Origin: Apiotrichum sp. Y4204
Lineage: Eukaryota; Basidiomycota; Tremellomycetes; Trichosporonales; Trichosporonaceae
Direction of reading: 5' to 3'
NCBI GenBank assembly: GCA_025531455.1
Contig: JAMYHL010000048.1
Location: 62,001-126,000 of the forward strand
Length of the DNA stretch: 64,000 nt
Shown here piece by piece: positions 1 through 11,870 of the stretch. How positions within the stretch are numbered: position 1 is the first letter of the stretch; each line of letters begins with the position of its first letter. The translations under genes and the position numbers were made by a program. The notes beneath the pieces were generated by a model. The model had not been told where the DNA came from, did no database searches, and was given only the letters and a program-made list of their open reading frames with translations.

Positions 1-633
1 AGACCACCTCGGCAGGGATGAGAGTTGTGTCGACTACGAAGAGTGCGACGAAAAAGCCAAAACTGTCAACCGAGTCTTTTACGGGAAGCATCCCCGTCGC
101 GTAGCCCACGGCCAGGAGGAGGTAGAGCGCGGCAAACAGCGCTGTGGCCATCATCGCGCCGGCGACCCAGCCTTTGTACAGCCCTGCCCAGCCCTCTAGG
201 CGGTGTACGCGGCGCAACGTGCCAAACAGACTCGTCAAGCGCGGACCGAGGCTGATGTCAGCAGATTGTAAGCGTGTGAGGTATGTGGCGCCGGATTGCT
301 CGATTGCGATCTGCGATCTGCGATCTTCGCCGCCGTCGATTATGGGTCATTGATATTGATACTTGACGTTTGACGCACCGCCGCCACGCGCCACACCATT
401 CCAAGCTGGCCAAGCTTCACAACTCACTACACACGGCTCCCGTCCAGCCCGACACCAATGGGCGCATAGTGCGCGCGCCAGCGCACCATCGCGCCTGTAA
501 ACGGCTGCGCGACGGCGATGCCGAACGGGAGGATGATGAGGGTGACGATAAAGCCGAAGAGGAACGTCCAGCCTGTGATGGGGAGCTCGCCCGGGGTCGG
601 GGTTGGTGCTGGTGCTGGTGTTGCGGCCGCCAT
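1..633 (-). CDS. Mitochondrial-carrier-like membrane protein, 5' part only
   Basis: Two exons on the minus strand, 428-633 and 251 down to the window edge. The 176-nt intron has a GTGAGT donor at 427 and an acatcAG acceptor ending at 252, and joining keeps the frame (SRV-YLGPR). The N-terminus is Ala/Pro-rich, followed by a hydrophobic segment (about residues 20-45) with QPFTGAMVRWRAHY, then EGWAGLYKGWVAG and a second hydrophobic stretch. A Pro-Phe turn followed by basic residues and then EGxxGLYKG resembles the repeat signature of the mitochondrial solute carrier family, although the acidic residue usual after the Pro is missing. The rest of the protein lies outside the window, so substrate and full length are unknown. 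The start is the first in-frame ATG after a pyrimidine-rich leader. Family assignment is tentative. Confidence 0.6.
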
Positions 634-1429
634 TGTGGTTAGTGTGTGGGTTCAGGAAAAGGGGAATACTTATGAGAATGGGCCGTCTTATATCATTTAT
701 GTGTGCGTAGCCGGCTCCGTTGATTCTCCGGTGGCGATCGCAATGCTGGTGGCTCGATGCTCGCTGCTACTGTACCTCCAGGGCAAGGGGGTGGCTAAAG
801 CTGTGCTCTGTGCTCGTTCGTTGCCAATCCTGCCGAGCATGTCAACCATCTTGCGGCCACAGGTGTCCTTACTTCGTAGCCAGAAGCGGTCATGTGCGGG
901 GCACAGCGTGCCTGTGACAGGTGAGTTTAGAGCGGCGTTTCCGATGGAGACATCAAGTCAGGTCCCCTATGGATAACTGTCCGCACACATGCCACTTCGG
1001 GGTGTGCTCGAATGCCTCAGTCTCCGTGATGACGAGGGAGCTAGGGAGAGAGTCTTGGCACACCTGCGCTCGGAGTACCGGAGTGCTTCCAGTCTGACGA
1101 GAAGCGGAGCGTTTCGCGTCTTCGCGTCCTTGCAGGTTGTATAAGTGTGGGCCGCGTCCGGTGAAAACTCGGCGATTTAATATTCAGTTTGATTCGGGAT
1201 TCGAACCCCAGATGTTGGGGCGAGAAGGTGTCTAGGAGAAATTCTCTTAATTCAGGCCTCTTGAGCCCACAGGCAAATACCATAAAAACACGCCACTTAC
1301 ACGTGGGATCCCACTCTCCCACGGGGCACATCCGCCACTCGCCACTAACAACACCCAGCCAGAAAAAAGTTCAACAACTAACCGACCGCACCAGATCTCG
1401 ACCTCCACACCACCCACCAGGTCCCAGAA
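634..1429. other. Intergenic region, divergent promoters
   Basis: This 796-nt gap separates the carrier-like gene (-) from MAK5 (+), so it should hold both promoters. No protein-coding frame with the base usage of its neighbours is visible. The only structured element I see is a tRNA-like box B on the minus strand near 1197-1207, listed separately. Confidence 0.6.
1181..1275 (-). other. tRNA-like relic with a perfect box B
   Basis: On the minus strand, 1207-1197 reads GGTTCGAATCC, an exact RNA polymerase III box B and the T-loop of a tRNA. Upstream at the expected distance lies a box-A-like GGGCTCAAGAGG, followed by CCTGAATTAAGA, which recalls a leucine anticodon arm. I could not pair a 7-bp acceptor stem and the T-stem has a mismatch, so it does not fold as a working tRNA by eye. 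It may be a tRNA pseudogene, a diverged tRNA with an intron, or chance. Confidence 0.2.
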
Positions 1430-4059
1430 ATGTCCGACCCAACGACGACGAAAACGAAGACGAAGGCGACAAAGGCGAAGAGCGCGAAGAAGCTGCTTTC
1501 GGAGACGCAGAAGCGCGTGCACAAGGCGAATGCTGCGCGGGCGCGTCTCGCCAAGAAGCGCAGTGGGAAGGATGAGGAAGTGAAGAAGGCTAAGGGCGGG
1601 AAGGCGACGAAATCCAGACCCACGAGCTCGGAGGGAAAGGCCCCGAGGCGGATCCGCGCGGACGCACTGCCGTGGAAAGCGGTGAACACGTCCACCCTGC
1701 CCGGTATGGATGGCGGGGGCGGGATGATGATGCTCGAGGAGCTTGATGGTGTTGGCGTCGAGTGGGAGGATGATGGGCAGGGAAGGAAGACGGCGCGGTT
1801 TGTGGTGAGTGTTTTGTGATGAGGTTGGCAGAGGCTTACGTTGCTCAGGCTCGGGATACTGAGGAGGCGGCTGAGGAGGAGAAGGAGGAGGAGAAGGATG
1901 ACCAGGACGAGGACCAGGAGGAAGAGGTGGAGGATGCCGCAGAGGACGACTCCGATTCCGACTCCGAAGCGCTCCCAACATTCGCAGGCATGGACGCTGC
2001 AGACCTCGACGACGCAGACGATGAGCAGACCGTCGACGCCGAGCCATACTTTGATGGTACGTGGTACGCACATTCTGAACTGACCACGCAGACCGCAAGC
2101 TCCCGGAGTGGAAGGGCGTGGGTGTTCACAACACACTGAAGCGGGGCATGGCCGCGCTGCAGTTCAAGAATCCGACCGAGATTCAGCGCCGTGCTGTGCC
2201 CTTCGCCCTGGAGGGCCGTGACGTCGTCGGCGTCGCCGAAACTGTGAGCTGTCAAGGATTTCGATCCAGCTTGCCTCACTAACACCCAGGGATCAGGAAA
2301 GACGCTGGCGTACTCGCTCCCGATCCTCTCGTGGCTTCTCCGCCAGCCGGCGCCCAAGGCGGGCGTACACCGCCCGCTTGCGGCGCTCGTGCTCTGCCCG
2401 ACCCGTGAACTCGCGATTCAGGTAAACGACCACCTGCTCAAGGTCGTCGCCGCTGCGCTCCCCGAGGGCGAGAAGAAGGCAAAGGTGCCGCGCATCTCTA
2501 TCGGAAGCATTGTCGGCGGTCTCTCGGCACAAAAGCAGAAACGCATCCTCGAGCGCGGGTGTGACATTCTCGTCGCTACCCCTGGCCGACTGTGGGACCT
2601 CATGAAGATGGACGACACGCTTGCTGCGTCGGTACGCGCGCTGCGCTTCCTCGTGATTGACGAGGCGGACCGCATGATCGAGACGGGACATTTCGCCGAG
2701 CTGGAGAACATTGTTGGCCTGACGCAGCGCCACCTCGCGCCGGCGACGGAGGACGACGAGGATCCGATTTTCGCACAGGCCGCCACTCAGCTTACGGAAA
2801 CTGCCGCGCGGGAGGACATGCAGACGTTTGTCTTCTCCGCGACCCTCTCCAAGGACCTGCAGGTGAACCTCAAGAAGCGGCGGCGCGCCCCGCGCAAAGC
2901 CAAGTCGTCGACGCTCGAGGATCTCGTCGACCGCCTCGACTTCCGCGACGAGGCTCCCGAGGTCATCGACCTGAGTCCCGAGGGCGGCCTTGTTGCGACC
3001 CTCCGCGAGGCGATGGTCGAATGCGTTCCCTCCGACAAGGACTTGTACCTTTACTACTTCCTCCTGCGGTATCCCGGCCGGTCCCTGGTATTCACGACGT
3101 CGATTGACGGTATCCGCCGCCTGATCCCGCTGTTTGAGACCCTCAACGTGCCCGTCTGGCCGCTCCACTCGCAGCTGCAGCAGAAACAGCGCCTGAAGAA
3201 CCTCGAGCGCTTCAAGACTGCATCCAACGGCGTCCTCATCGCCACAGACGTCGCCGCCCGTGGTCTCGACATTCCGCACGTAGACCACGTCATTCACTTC
3301 AACCTTCCCCGCACGGCCGACAACTACGTGCACCGCTCGGGACGTACGGCGCGTGCGCAGAACCCCGGATTCGCCCTCCAACTCGTTTCGCCAGAGGACC
3401 GCGGCGTGCAGCGCGCGCTCCTCAAGAGCCTGGGACGCAGTGCCCCGCCGCCCGATCTCGAGATTGATGCCGGCTTCCTCCCAAAACTCAAGGAACGCAT
3501 TGCCGTCGCCCGGGATATCGAAAAGGCAATGCACAATACCAAAAAGGAAAACCACGACCGCAACTGGCTAAAGGAGGCGGCCGAGGCGATGGATATCGAC
3601 ATTGACCCGGACATGTTCTCGGACGAGGAGCACGACCCTGATCTGCCGTACGCCGCGAAAAAGGGTGCGGCAGGCTCGCGGGCGCGTAATGCGGCCAAGG
3701 TCCCGCAGCTCAAGGCCAAGCTTGCGCACCTCCTCGCCCAGCCGCTCCTCGCGCGCGGGGTTAGCGCGCGGTACCCCACGTCTGGGAGCCGCGTCGTCGT
3801 GCACGATATGGTGCAGGGCACCGCGCACAGTAATATGCTCGGCGCGGACGTGGGCGCAGCGTACGAGATGGTCGACGTGCAGGCGTTGAAGCGCAAGCGG
3901 CCGAAGTGCGAGGGGAATAAGGGCGCGCCGCCGGCAAAGGCCGCCAAGGGCAAGAAGGACGAGAAGGAGAGGGCACGGTCACAGGGCAAGGGCGGCAAGT
4001 CCCAGGGCGGCGCGAATGGCAAGGCTGCAAAGGGTGGCAAGGCCGGGAAGCGTGCATAG
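1430..4059 (+). CDS. MAK5: ATP-dependent RNA helicase Mak5 (DDX24 family)
   Basis: Four exons, 1430-1804, 1849-2056, 2092-2243 and 2290-4059, give an 834-residue protein. The introns are 44, 35 and 46 nt. The N-terminus is Lys-rich and then acidic, as in Mak5, and includes LPWKAV and the [11 protein letters not shown] segment. All DEAD-box motifs are present: Walker [29 protein letters not shown] in [13 protein letters not shown] in VFSATLS, then in the second RecA domain [12 protein letters not shown] and [10 protein letters not shown] long basic tail (GKGGKSQGG and similar) ends the protein. Known role of the family: nucleolar helicase needed for maturation of 60S pre-ribosomes. One intron falls inside the Walker A motif (AET-GSGKT). 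The start is the only ATG giving the conserved N-terminus. Confidence 0.93.
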
Positions 4060-4283
4060 AGGTTTGGCTGTATTTAATGCATTGCGTACATGGGAATCGG
4101 GGTATCTACAGTATATGTCACTAGGACAGATATCTACTGTAAGATATCTACACGTAGGTGTCTACCTGAGTACTGATCTATTCTGCTCAATCTTGTCGTC
4201 GTTTGTGGATTGCCCCACCCTGATTGTGAAGCTCAGACCTTCTCCAGCTGCAGGATGGTAGAAACACTCGGACCGCTGGCCCT

Positions 4284-5688
4284 TCATGCTTCCTGGGTCA
4301 TCTCAACGTCGTCGCCTTTCTCCTCATCCCCATCTCCCTTCTTAACCCCAGCTCCACCTTTCTCCATTTTCTCATCCTCTTCACCCTCCTCCTCCACCTT
4401 CAGACCAAGCATCGTCCTCACCCTGGTCATCTCCGCCGCTGCCTCCACAGTAAAGTGGCTCTCGGGGAAGCCAAACAGCTCCATTTTGCGCACGTCGGGC
4501 GAGTCGCGCAGCAGTGATGCGCCAAAGTCGATGAGGCGCATATTTTCAAGAGCGGTCTTTATCTCAAGAGCGGTCTTCATCTCGTGTCTTTTGTGGACCA
4601 GCCAATGCTTGTACTTTGCGGAATTGTGCACGACCCCGGCTTTGTGAAGTCGGCGGTACTTTTCGACAATGATGGCTCTGGAAATCAGCCAAAGTCAACG
4701 GTAGACACTCACTTCGCCCAGTCAGGAAACCCCTTTGCCTCCTTCTCGGTCAGGGCCGTACCGGCATCTTCCATCACCGCGCAGAACACGTCCACAACAG
4801 GGTTCATTTTACATGTCGAAGCCTGGGTGCTGACATAGACACCGTACCAGGAAGGGATAACCGACCCGCAAAGGTGTGCGAGGAGGCTGTCGTACACCCA
4901 CACCTCCTTGACGCGCTCTGTCTGTTCAATCTTGTCCACTTTAAACATGGCTGTGAACTTGGCCACAACCAACTTGTTGCTGTTCCAGAGTTTTGCAGAA
5001 AAGGCGGCCCAGATTCGACCCGCCATGATGTATTGACACAGAACAATGCCTTTCAGCGGAGTGCTGGCGTAATTACGTGTGTGTCTTCCCCAAATCTCCT
5101 CCGGCTGCTCGTTGAAGCAGCGGCATTTGTAGATCCAGTCGCGAACCACTGTTGGATTCACGGGTCCTTTGAACCGGTTGTTCAGGTTGAGAACAGTTTT
5201 GAGATTCCTGTCGAACTCCCAGGGCCAGAGCCGTTCGACCACCTAAGGATTAACAGCCGTAAGGCCATGGTAATGGCAGTACGTACCAGCTCATAACGTG
5301 ACTCCCGAGGCACCGGCTTCCTTTCGTGGACGAAAACGTCGTCATCTTCCGACTCAGTCTCTGTCTGCTCGCTCTGTTGCTGACCCCAGTTAGAAAATGG
5401 CAGACTCCCAATCTCTCACCTTCCTTTTACGGGCCGTAGAAGTCGAACAACTGGAAGGAAGCGTTGGCGGAACGGCAGGCTTGAAGGGCAGATAAGGGAT
5501 AACACCCTTCGGCAGCCGCGCAGGAGGAAGGTTCCTAAAGAACTCGATGCAATCATTCCTAGGCGACTGAGGTGAGCACAAACCGATCAATATAAGCCCA
5601 CATGTTCGCACTCCTCCCCACAAATATTGTAGGGGCAGTTGGCGCTTTTCTTCCTCCTTTTGAAGTCTTCCTCGCCGGACGGTTCCAT
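4284..5688 (-). CDS. Kinase-like protein lacking the catalytic Asp (paralog A)
   Basis: Five exons on the minus strand, 5688-5602, 5566-5420, 5379-5287, 5242-4713 and 4677-4284, joined by four introns of 35-44 nt, encode 416 residues. The C-terminal half reads like a fungal protein-kinase-like fold: a hinge-like AVMEDAGTAL, then LHKAGVVHNSAKYKHWLV where a kinase catalytic loop would be, then MRLIDFGAS with an intact DFG (about residues 336-338). The catalytic-loop aspartate is replaced (H303-N-S305), so phosphotransfer is doubtful. The tail is Glu/Lys-rich and acidic. It lies divergent to a similar protein at 7887, which carries HEA at the same site. I do not recognise a named family beyond kinase-like. 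The gene model is supported by consistent phases across all four introns. Confidence 0.75.
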
Positions 5689-7886
5689 GGCTGATACTCA
5701 AGAAGACAAAGAGCGTTTGAGTAAGGCTGAGGGAATGTCAAAGAGGAGAATAACGAGAGAATGACGGGGGAAGGATTGTTTGGACCTACTGGAGTTCAGA
5801 ATGAGAATACAGAGGGACTGATGTGAGGGATGAGTGAGAGGACGAAGTAGAGGAGGGAATGGGGAAAACAAATGTGGGTTGTAGAGCGTGAGCGGTGATG
5901 AATGACAAGAGAGAGGGAGCAGAGGAGAATAACAAGAGGGGGGGAGGTGAGGGATGGAAAGAAAGTGAAAGCCTCAGCTTTGTTGGTTGCCTGTGTTTGG
6001 TGTCCATCGAGTCGCGTTTGGCTGCTTATGTGTGTGTTGTTGTGCGAGAGTGTGTGTGGGCCGTCGTTGTCTTCTGGTGTGTGGGGATGCTGGTGTCCGG
6101 CTAGGAAGAGCGCAAACAACGCACAGTGAGCAGACGGGAAACAAGAAATGACAAGAGAAAATGTGTGAGGTGAGATTCCAAGGAAGGTTGCGCAAAACTG
6201 ATGACGGTCACCTCGACCATCAGACGATCAGCTCGACCGCCCAGCACGGACAACCCCACACGGATCAACTTCAATGTGCAGTCCTCGTTACCCTCGAGCA
6301 ACCGATTCGTCGGCAATGCAGTGAATCTCTGGACAATCTTCTGCATGCATACGCTCACCTCATCTGCAGCTCTTTTTCAATTTTATCTCCTGACAATGCA
6401 GCAACAACGAGGCAAGGGGAACGCCAGAAGGCACAAAGCCTACAATGACGGCCGGGTGCGCGTCTGCCGCGCCACGCCCGATCACCCGGCCAGGGGCAAA
6501 GTCGGACCCCCCAATCACCCGATGATTTCTGACCTTTTCCGATGCATGTATTACGCTTCGTAAAATCATTTTGAGAGCGCGGATGAGTGTGCAGATGAGT
6601 CCCAAATATGTGTGCATACGACGGTACCAGTTGTAGAGAGGGATGTTGACGGGGTGTATCGTCACTGTGGACGCGGTATGGTCCCCCACGACGTCATTTG
6701 TGCCCTAGTCGATTTGCCACCCGAACGCGCGCAGACTGCCTTGACTCGCGTCGTCGCTGCCCACGAGATCTCCAGAAGCTAGAAGATCATTCATCACCAA
6801 TAAGGCTTGGCATGCCCGTGGGATGACTGGGTTCTGATCGTTCTGACAGTCCTTTTGGGAATTTCTGATCGACGCCAGTGCGCCCCCCTGCGTCCCCCCG
6901 GCCCCCCGTGGATCGTCCAGATCAGACGCGCAGACGATCCTCTGCCGCCGGCGCGAGGACAAGAGTACGTGTCCAAGCTTCCCACGAGGATCTGCGGCGA
7001 TCAACAAATGCAAATCATCAACCATCCCCTAAAATTGCCTTCAGATGCCTATCAGGCGTTTGAGCGCGTTTGAGACGCTCCCTCTCTCGCTCTTGCTTGG
7101 GCTTCGGGCCTTGCCGGGCCAGACCTTCTCTGCATTCTCTGATCTCTAGCCATCCTCTGATCTGCCGCCACCGCCACAGAGCTACAGAGCGCCCAGTGCA
7201 TCCTTGGCGTCCATGCGCCTCTCACCCGTGCCCCATGCCTCTCACCCGTGCACGTCGATCCTCCATTCTAAATTTGCGATCGTCACTGCCAGAATGGTGC
7301 ACCGCGTCTGATTTTTTTTTCCCTTCTGGCGCTTGCACCATCGGACGGGGTTGAGGTGTGACTAGCTGGACTCGAGGGAAGGCAAAGCTGATGCGATTGT
7401 CCCTTTGCTTGCGTGTGTGATGTGTCAGAGTATCAAAAGTCATTCTCGAGTGCATTATTCACTCATCCACCATCTTGTCTCTCTCTCTCGCTTCTGTCAC
7501 TTGTCACTGCTTCTCGTTCAACGGCTCTCCTTGTCGTCCGACTCCTCTCTCTGTCGTTTTTTTCTTGTTCATTCTCCTTTTAATCTGACCCTCCCTCGTC
7601 TCCTTCTTTCTCTCATTCTCTCACTCTCCTCTTCACTCACTCACCTTCCAAAGCACTCTCGCTACCACACCCACATTGCCGTCTTGCTTGTCCTCCTCGA
7701 CACACATCACCTTGTCACCCTCGTCCTCCACTCATCCCACTCTGTCCTTCCCCAAACTTCCTCTCAACACTCGCTATCCCAAACACACTGTCGCTATCTG
7801 TTGACCGGGTGTTTACTTCTTCACTATCCACCCCTCTCTACCTCGCTTGTTTTATCAACCGTCTTCCTCATTCAGCTATCCTTAAC
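5689..7886. other. Long divergent intergenic region with pyrimidine-rich leaders
   Basis: This 2.2 kb region separates the two kinase-like genes. Next to each start codon the coding-sense strand is strongly pyrimidine-rich: 5689-5990 is CT-rich on the minus strand and about 7440-7880 is CT-rich on the plus strand, as expected for long fungal 5' leaders. Open frames here are short and biased by the CT tracts, and I see no gene I can support. A T8 run lies at about 7313-7320. Confidence 0.6.
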
Positions 7887-10283
7887 ATGTCCGACCCAGA
7901 GAACTATCGCGTACTTCATGAAGTCTTGTCCAATCATCGGCTCCCGCCTTGCAGCGACTTTAAAGAGGACTCATCAGTCAAACCCCGTCAGTACGACGAG
8001 GTTCTCCCTGCAACCTTGTTTCGTTACTCGTCCGAACTGCTGGTTCAGCTCGACAAGCGCCTTGCAGAAGTTTCCAACGTGTTTGCTCCGAATAGGGATT
8101 CCGCCGCAAATCTTCCAGGCCCAAGCAAAGCCGACACGGAGCGGTTCCAGAAAAAGTTTGCTAAATTCTCCGACGTTGAGCACCTTGAGCTCGCGATCAG
8201 CAACAACTGGCTGCCCAAAACGCCCACCGAATACATGGTCAAGTACATCCTTCTCCCTCTGAACGAAATCCTTCGCGTTCACCTTCTTCCTACGGGCCTG
8301 CAGCTTTTCTGGCGCCTCAGCACCAACAAAAGGCACCCTGCACGTGCCGAGCTTGTACATGCGCCTGCAAATCACCCGGCGGAGGTACTTGCTCTGGTGG
8401 AGATTGAATCTCCCGTTACGCTCGAGGACTGCGCAATGCGCATGTTTAGCGACTCACTCCGTCACAACTTGATCAAGATTGACAATGAGGGCAAGGTGGT
8501 AGTCAACACACCGCTCCCTCCCAAGCATCGCTCATACACCTGCAAGGTCATTGGTAGGGTGAGTGCATGTTTGTCCTGGTCGTGTTTTGTGTGCGCAACT
8601 TACACACAGCTCCTTGCCGACATGTTTGCGCTTGGCATTCCGGTCTCCATCATTACCAACTGCCGCCGGTTCATGTTGATCAACAATCCCCGCCACAGTC
8701 TCGGTGGCGATGTGTCTGTCGAATTTTCCGACTTGATCACCGACCAGAACACTCCTGGAGACAAGTTGTCCGAGTCTCCAATGGGACTCTTTTTGAGCTG
8801 TACCGTATTTGCTCTTTGCCGGAGGGGCCTCTCCCTTCGTTCAAGCTACACCCAATTGGTGTTTGCGACAACTTCCAGCGTGTTGCGGAATTTGTTGACA
8901 GACAACTTTGGAAGTAAGTGAAAACCGAAACTTGAAGATTCTGGTGGCGCAACCCCTTCGATTGACTGACACTTCGCAGAGGCTGACAAGCGTAAGAGCC
9001 GCGAGATGAGCCTGAAACGCAACGCCATGTATGATCATGGGATGGAACCAATGCAGGTGCGTGCACTTTCACAGGTGACGAGCCTAGTCTCAGATAGAGC
9101 TAACCGCAGCTTGGACGTTCGTCGTTCACGTTCGCCCTTAGCCCCCAGTTCGAAGGGCACATTAGCCCCGAAACTCGGAACGCTATCTCAAGGATGACCA
9201 AGGCGTTTTATGGTCCAACCCATGTTGCGCATGATGTTGCGCATGGGGCGCGTAACCTTCCAACCCTGAAGTGCGAAACTTCCTACGAGGAGTGGTTCAC
9301 GCCCAAGCTGGATCTCGCCGAGTTTCGAGGACGGGGAAGCTTGTGGAATGCCTTCAGCGTTCGTTTCGCGTGGCTTCCAGAGACAACCGCGGACATTGTG
9401 GTCAAGTTCTGTGACTTGACGGTTTTCCCAGAGGAGTCGATTGAGGAGTCGACTGAATACACCCGCGCCGAAGCTAAGAAAGCGCTGGACACCGAAATCT
9501 CCTTTTACGCGGGCCCCCTCATTGACCTGCAGGGCACCGTCGTGCCTCGCTTCTTTGGCCTTTTGGGCAGTCAGCAGAGTGACAACCATCAGTGCTGGGC
9601 CGCGTTGTTCGAGGACGCTGGAGGATTGCTCTCACCTTCGAAGGGCCACCATGTTGCTACTCGGTAAGCTACCGGATTGTATGGTATTGGAACTGACTTC
9701 CAGATCCGAGATTCGCAGGCTGTACAGTCTTTTACACGATGCGGGGGTCATTCACGAGGCTGTGGCCTGGCGCCACATTCTCTGTGCTCGTGACGGCAGC
9801 CTTCGGCTGATTAGCTTTGACCGCGCAACTCTTCGTCAGAAAGAAACCGCGGCGGAGTGGGCGAAAAAGTGTGAAGAGGAACGCAAGAAGCTGGACGTCC
9901 TGCTGAGTGAGAGTCCTGCCCCTCCCAAGAACGATACCGAAAGTGACATGGCGTTTACCAGGGTGGAGTCTCCCCACCATGAGGAACTCAACCTGGGCGC
10001 ATCGCACTCCCGCTCGAACTCCCTTTCATCGTTCGCAGAGGCGCCAGGCACCGCACGCCTCAATCCTACAGGCTCCGCCCTTACAGCTCCCAACAGTTTT
10101 ACCTGGTGTGTCACTCCACCCGAAATGCCCTCGCACCCTGGCACTCCGGTAAATGTCATGAATCTCACCCCCATGACGCCGCCGGATGCGAATCCCCCCC
10201 GCATTCGTCTCCAGCGGAGCTTTGAGAACAGTCTCCACCGCGTCTCTCGGGTTTTCCGCCGCTCCACCCCCGAGGAGGAGTAA
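7887..10283 (+). CDS. Kinase-like protein with degenerate active site (paralog B)
   Basis: Five exons, 7887-8558, 8610-8913, 8980-9056, 9110-9663 and 9704-10283, encode 728 residues. The part from about residue 520 resembles a protein kinase C-lobe: hinge-like ALFEDAGGLL, then LHDAGVIHEAVAWRHIL in place of the catalytic loop, then LRLISFDRA in place of DFG. Both the catalytic Asp (HEA, residues 553-555) and the DFG Asp (SFD) are lost, which suggests a pseudokinase. The C-terminal 150 residues are Ser/Pro-rich and likely disordered. Intron 1 (51 nt) is in frame and stopless. In exon 2 another frame is also open, but only the chosen frame keeps phase into exons 3 and 4. Same local motif layout as the protein at 4284-5688. 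Function unknown. Confidence 0.75.
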
Positions 10284-11106
10284 GCGCCTTTCACAGTGTT
10301 CCTCACATATGTTGATCACCTCGTCCATCTACTTCGAGGCGCCGGTAGCGCCAACTATAATGTTCATTTCTATAATTACGCGTGGTGCGATCTTTGTCCG
10401 ACGCTGTCATTCGCCCGCTTTCGTCCCACCGTTTATCTTTGTCACCACTCAAAATCACGCTTGACGCCTTTCGTACCGATTCGCGGCTAATATGTACACG
10501 GGCCGCACCGTGATACCCAGGCAGGTGGCCTACATTGTTTTCGATATTTCGATAAGCTTTGCGCCGCCCATCACCCACATTCCTTTTTCAGCTCGGTTTG
10601 TTCTCTGTCTCTGTCTTCATCTTAGCAGATGGCACAATGCGTAGCCGGTACATATACATGCGGTACTAGTCATGCCCAATGCCACTCTTTTATTTTACTG
10701 GCTGCAATTGCATGTTCGGGAGTTGTGCCCGAGGTGAGACCACACCAATGTCTGCAAAAAATGCTTGTGTGTGGGATGAGACAATAACATGATGCGACAA
10801 GAAAAACACCTGCTTGTATGGAAGTGAGCTGCAATAAACTGATGAGCGTGATGAGGCTATACAACTTCCTTTGCTATCCGCCAGCATGGCAAAATGTTGT
10901 CGAGGACGAGGGCGTAGGCTGCACAGTTCCCACACCACTCCCTCCCGCTCACCTCTGGCGATATAAATATAAACCCCCTCTTTCGCACACTCTCTTCCTC
11001 CAACTCCATCATCCCTCGCACATCCATCAAACCATCCAAGCCAGTGCTCGTACCTCGTCGCACCTCGACACGCACTATCCCCGAAATCGACAGCGACCCC
11101 AACACG
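10284..11106. other. Intergenic region
   Basis: This 823-nt stretch holds the 3' end of the kinase-like gene and the promoter of the small gene at 11107. It includes a TATA box at 10962. No other gene is visible on either strand. Confidence 0.6.
10962..10969 (+). promoter_or_regulatory. TATA box of the small gene at 11107
   Basis: TATAAATA sits inside GATATAAATATAAACC, followed after about 20-30 nt by a CT-rich stretch typical of fungal transcription starts, 138 nt before the ATG. It is one of the clearest TATA boxes in the window. Confidence 0.5.
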
Positions 11107-11426
11107 ATGGAGGACAAAAAGCCAAACCCTCACACCTCGAAGGACGTCCACGACGAGAAACCAAAGCCAGCCCCCAAATCCGAGACTCGTCGCGCTCGCG
11201 TATTCACCCCCGAGATCCGCGCGCTCGCCGTCGAGTGGGTCTGCGACAAGATCAAGGACGAGCACCTCGCCGAGCTGGGGTCGTATGTATGTGGGGGAGA
11301 ATGAGTGTGTGCTAATGACAGTTGGCGGGGATGGGCCACGATGTGCCCCATAAGAGCATTTACAAGCAGTTTGTTGCTGGTGGTGGGCTGAGGAAGCGGC
11401 TTGTCGCTGCTGTTGAGGGAGAATGA
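11107..11426 (+). CDS. Small uncharacterised protein, 94 residues
   Basis: Two exons, 11107-11286 and 11322-11426, joined by a 35-nt intron with donor GTATGT, branch site GCTAATGAC and acceptor ACAG. The product starts with a charged, Lys/Pro-rich 30-residue segment, followed by FTPEIRALAVEWVCDKIKDE and, after the splice, MGHDVPHKSIYKQF and a basic GGGLRKRLV. The second half could form helices. No signal peptide or membrane segment is visible and I do not recognise the family. The strong TATA box, textbook intron and conserved phase argue that it is a real gene. Confidence 0.65.
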
Positions 11427-11870
11427 GGAGGATAGGGTTGATACTGTAGGAGGCTTGGGGCATGCAGGCTTGCGGTCTTCTCGGGTTCTCATGCTCCCAT
11501 GCTCTCTCGTTCTTGCCTTCTCGCGTTCTCGTTTTCTCAGTCTCACGCTCACTGATCTCTGTCCTCATGTCCTCATGCCCTCATGTCCTTTCTCATGTGA
11601 ATGTGGCACTCACAATTCCGAACGCCACTCGCACGCGCCACACACCGCCTCGGCCCGGAACATGATTTATCCGAGATTCATCCGCCCCACACGCGGACCG
11701 GTGACAACCGTGCGTGGACCGCGGACCGTGGACTGGCAACCGAGTCATGAGGGGGCGGAGCGGAGGCCAAAAAACTCGGCAACCAACACCCACTCCCAAC
11801 TACAAAGAGTATCAACTTGCCCTCGTCATTGTCACTCCCACTCCATCCACTCCCTCTGCACTCTATCACG
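11427..11870. other. Intergenic region
   Basis: This 444-nt gap before FSF1 holds its promoter. I see no gene and no clear TATA box. Directly before the ATG the sequence is rich in CACTCC-like pyrimidine runs. Confidence 0.55.

Noticed and set aside
2293..3555. 420-codon minus-strand frame opposite MAK5
   Set aside because: It is a mirror of the helicase exon, with no motif or splice structure of its own.
8567..8917. Alternative frame in exon 2 of the kinase-like gene with a protein-like sequence (LFELYRICSLPEG)
   Set aside because: It cannot be joined in phase to either the preceding or the following exon, whereas the chosen frame can.
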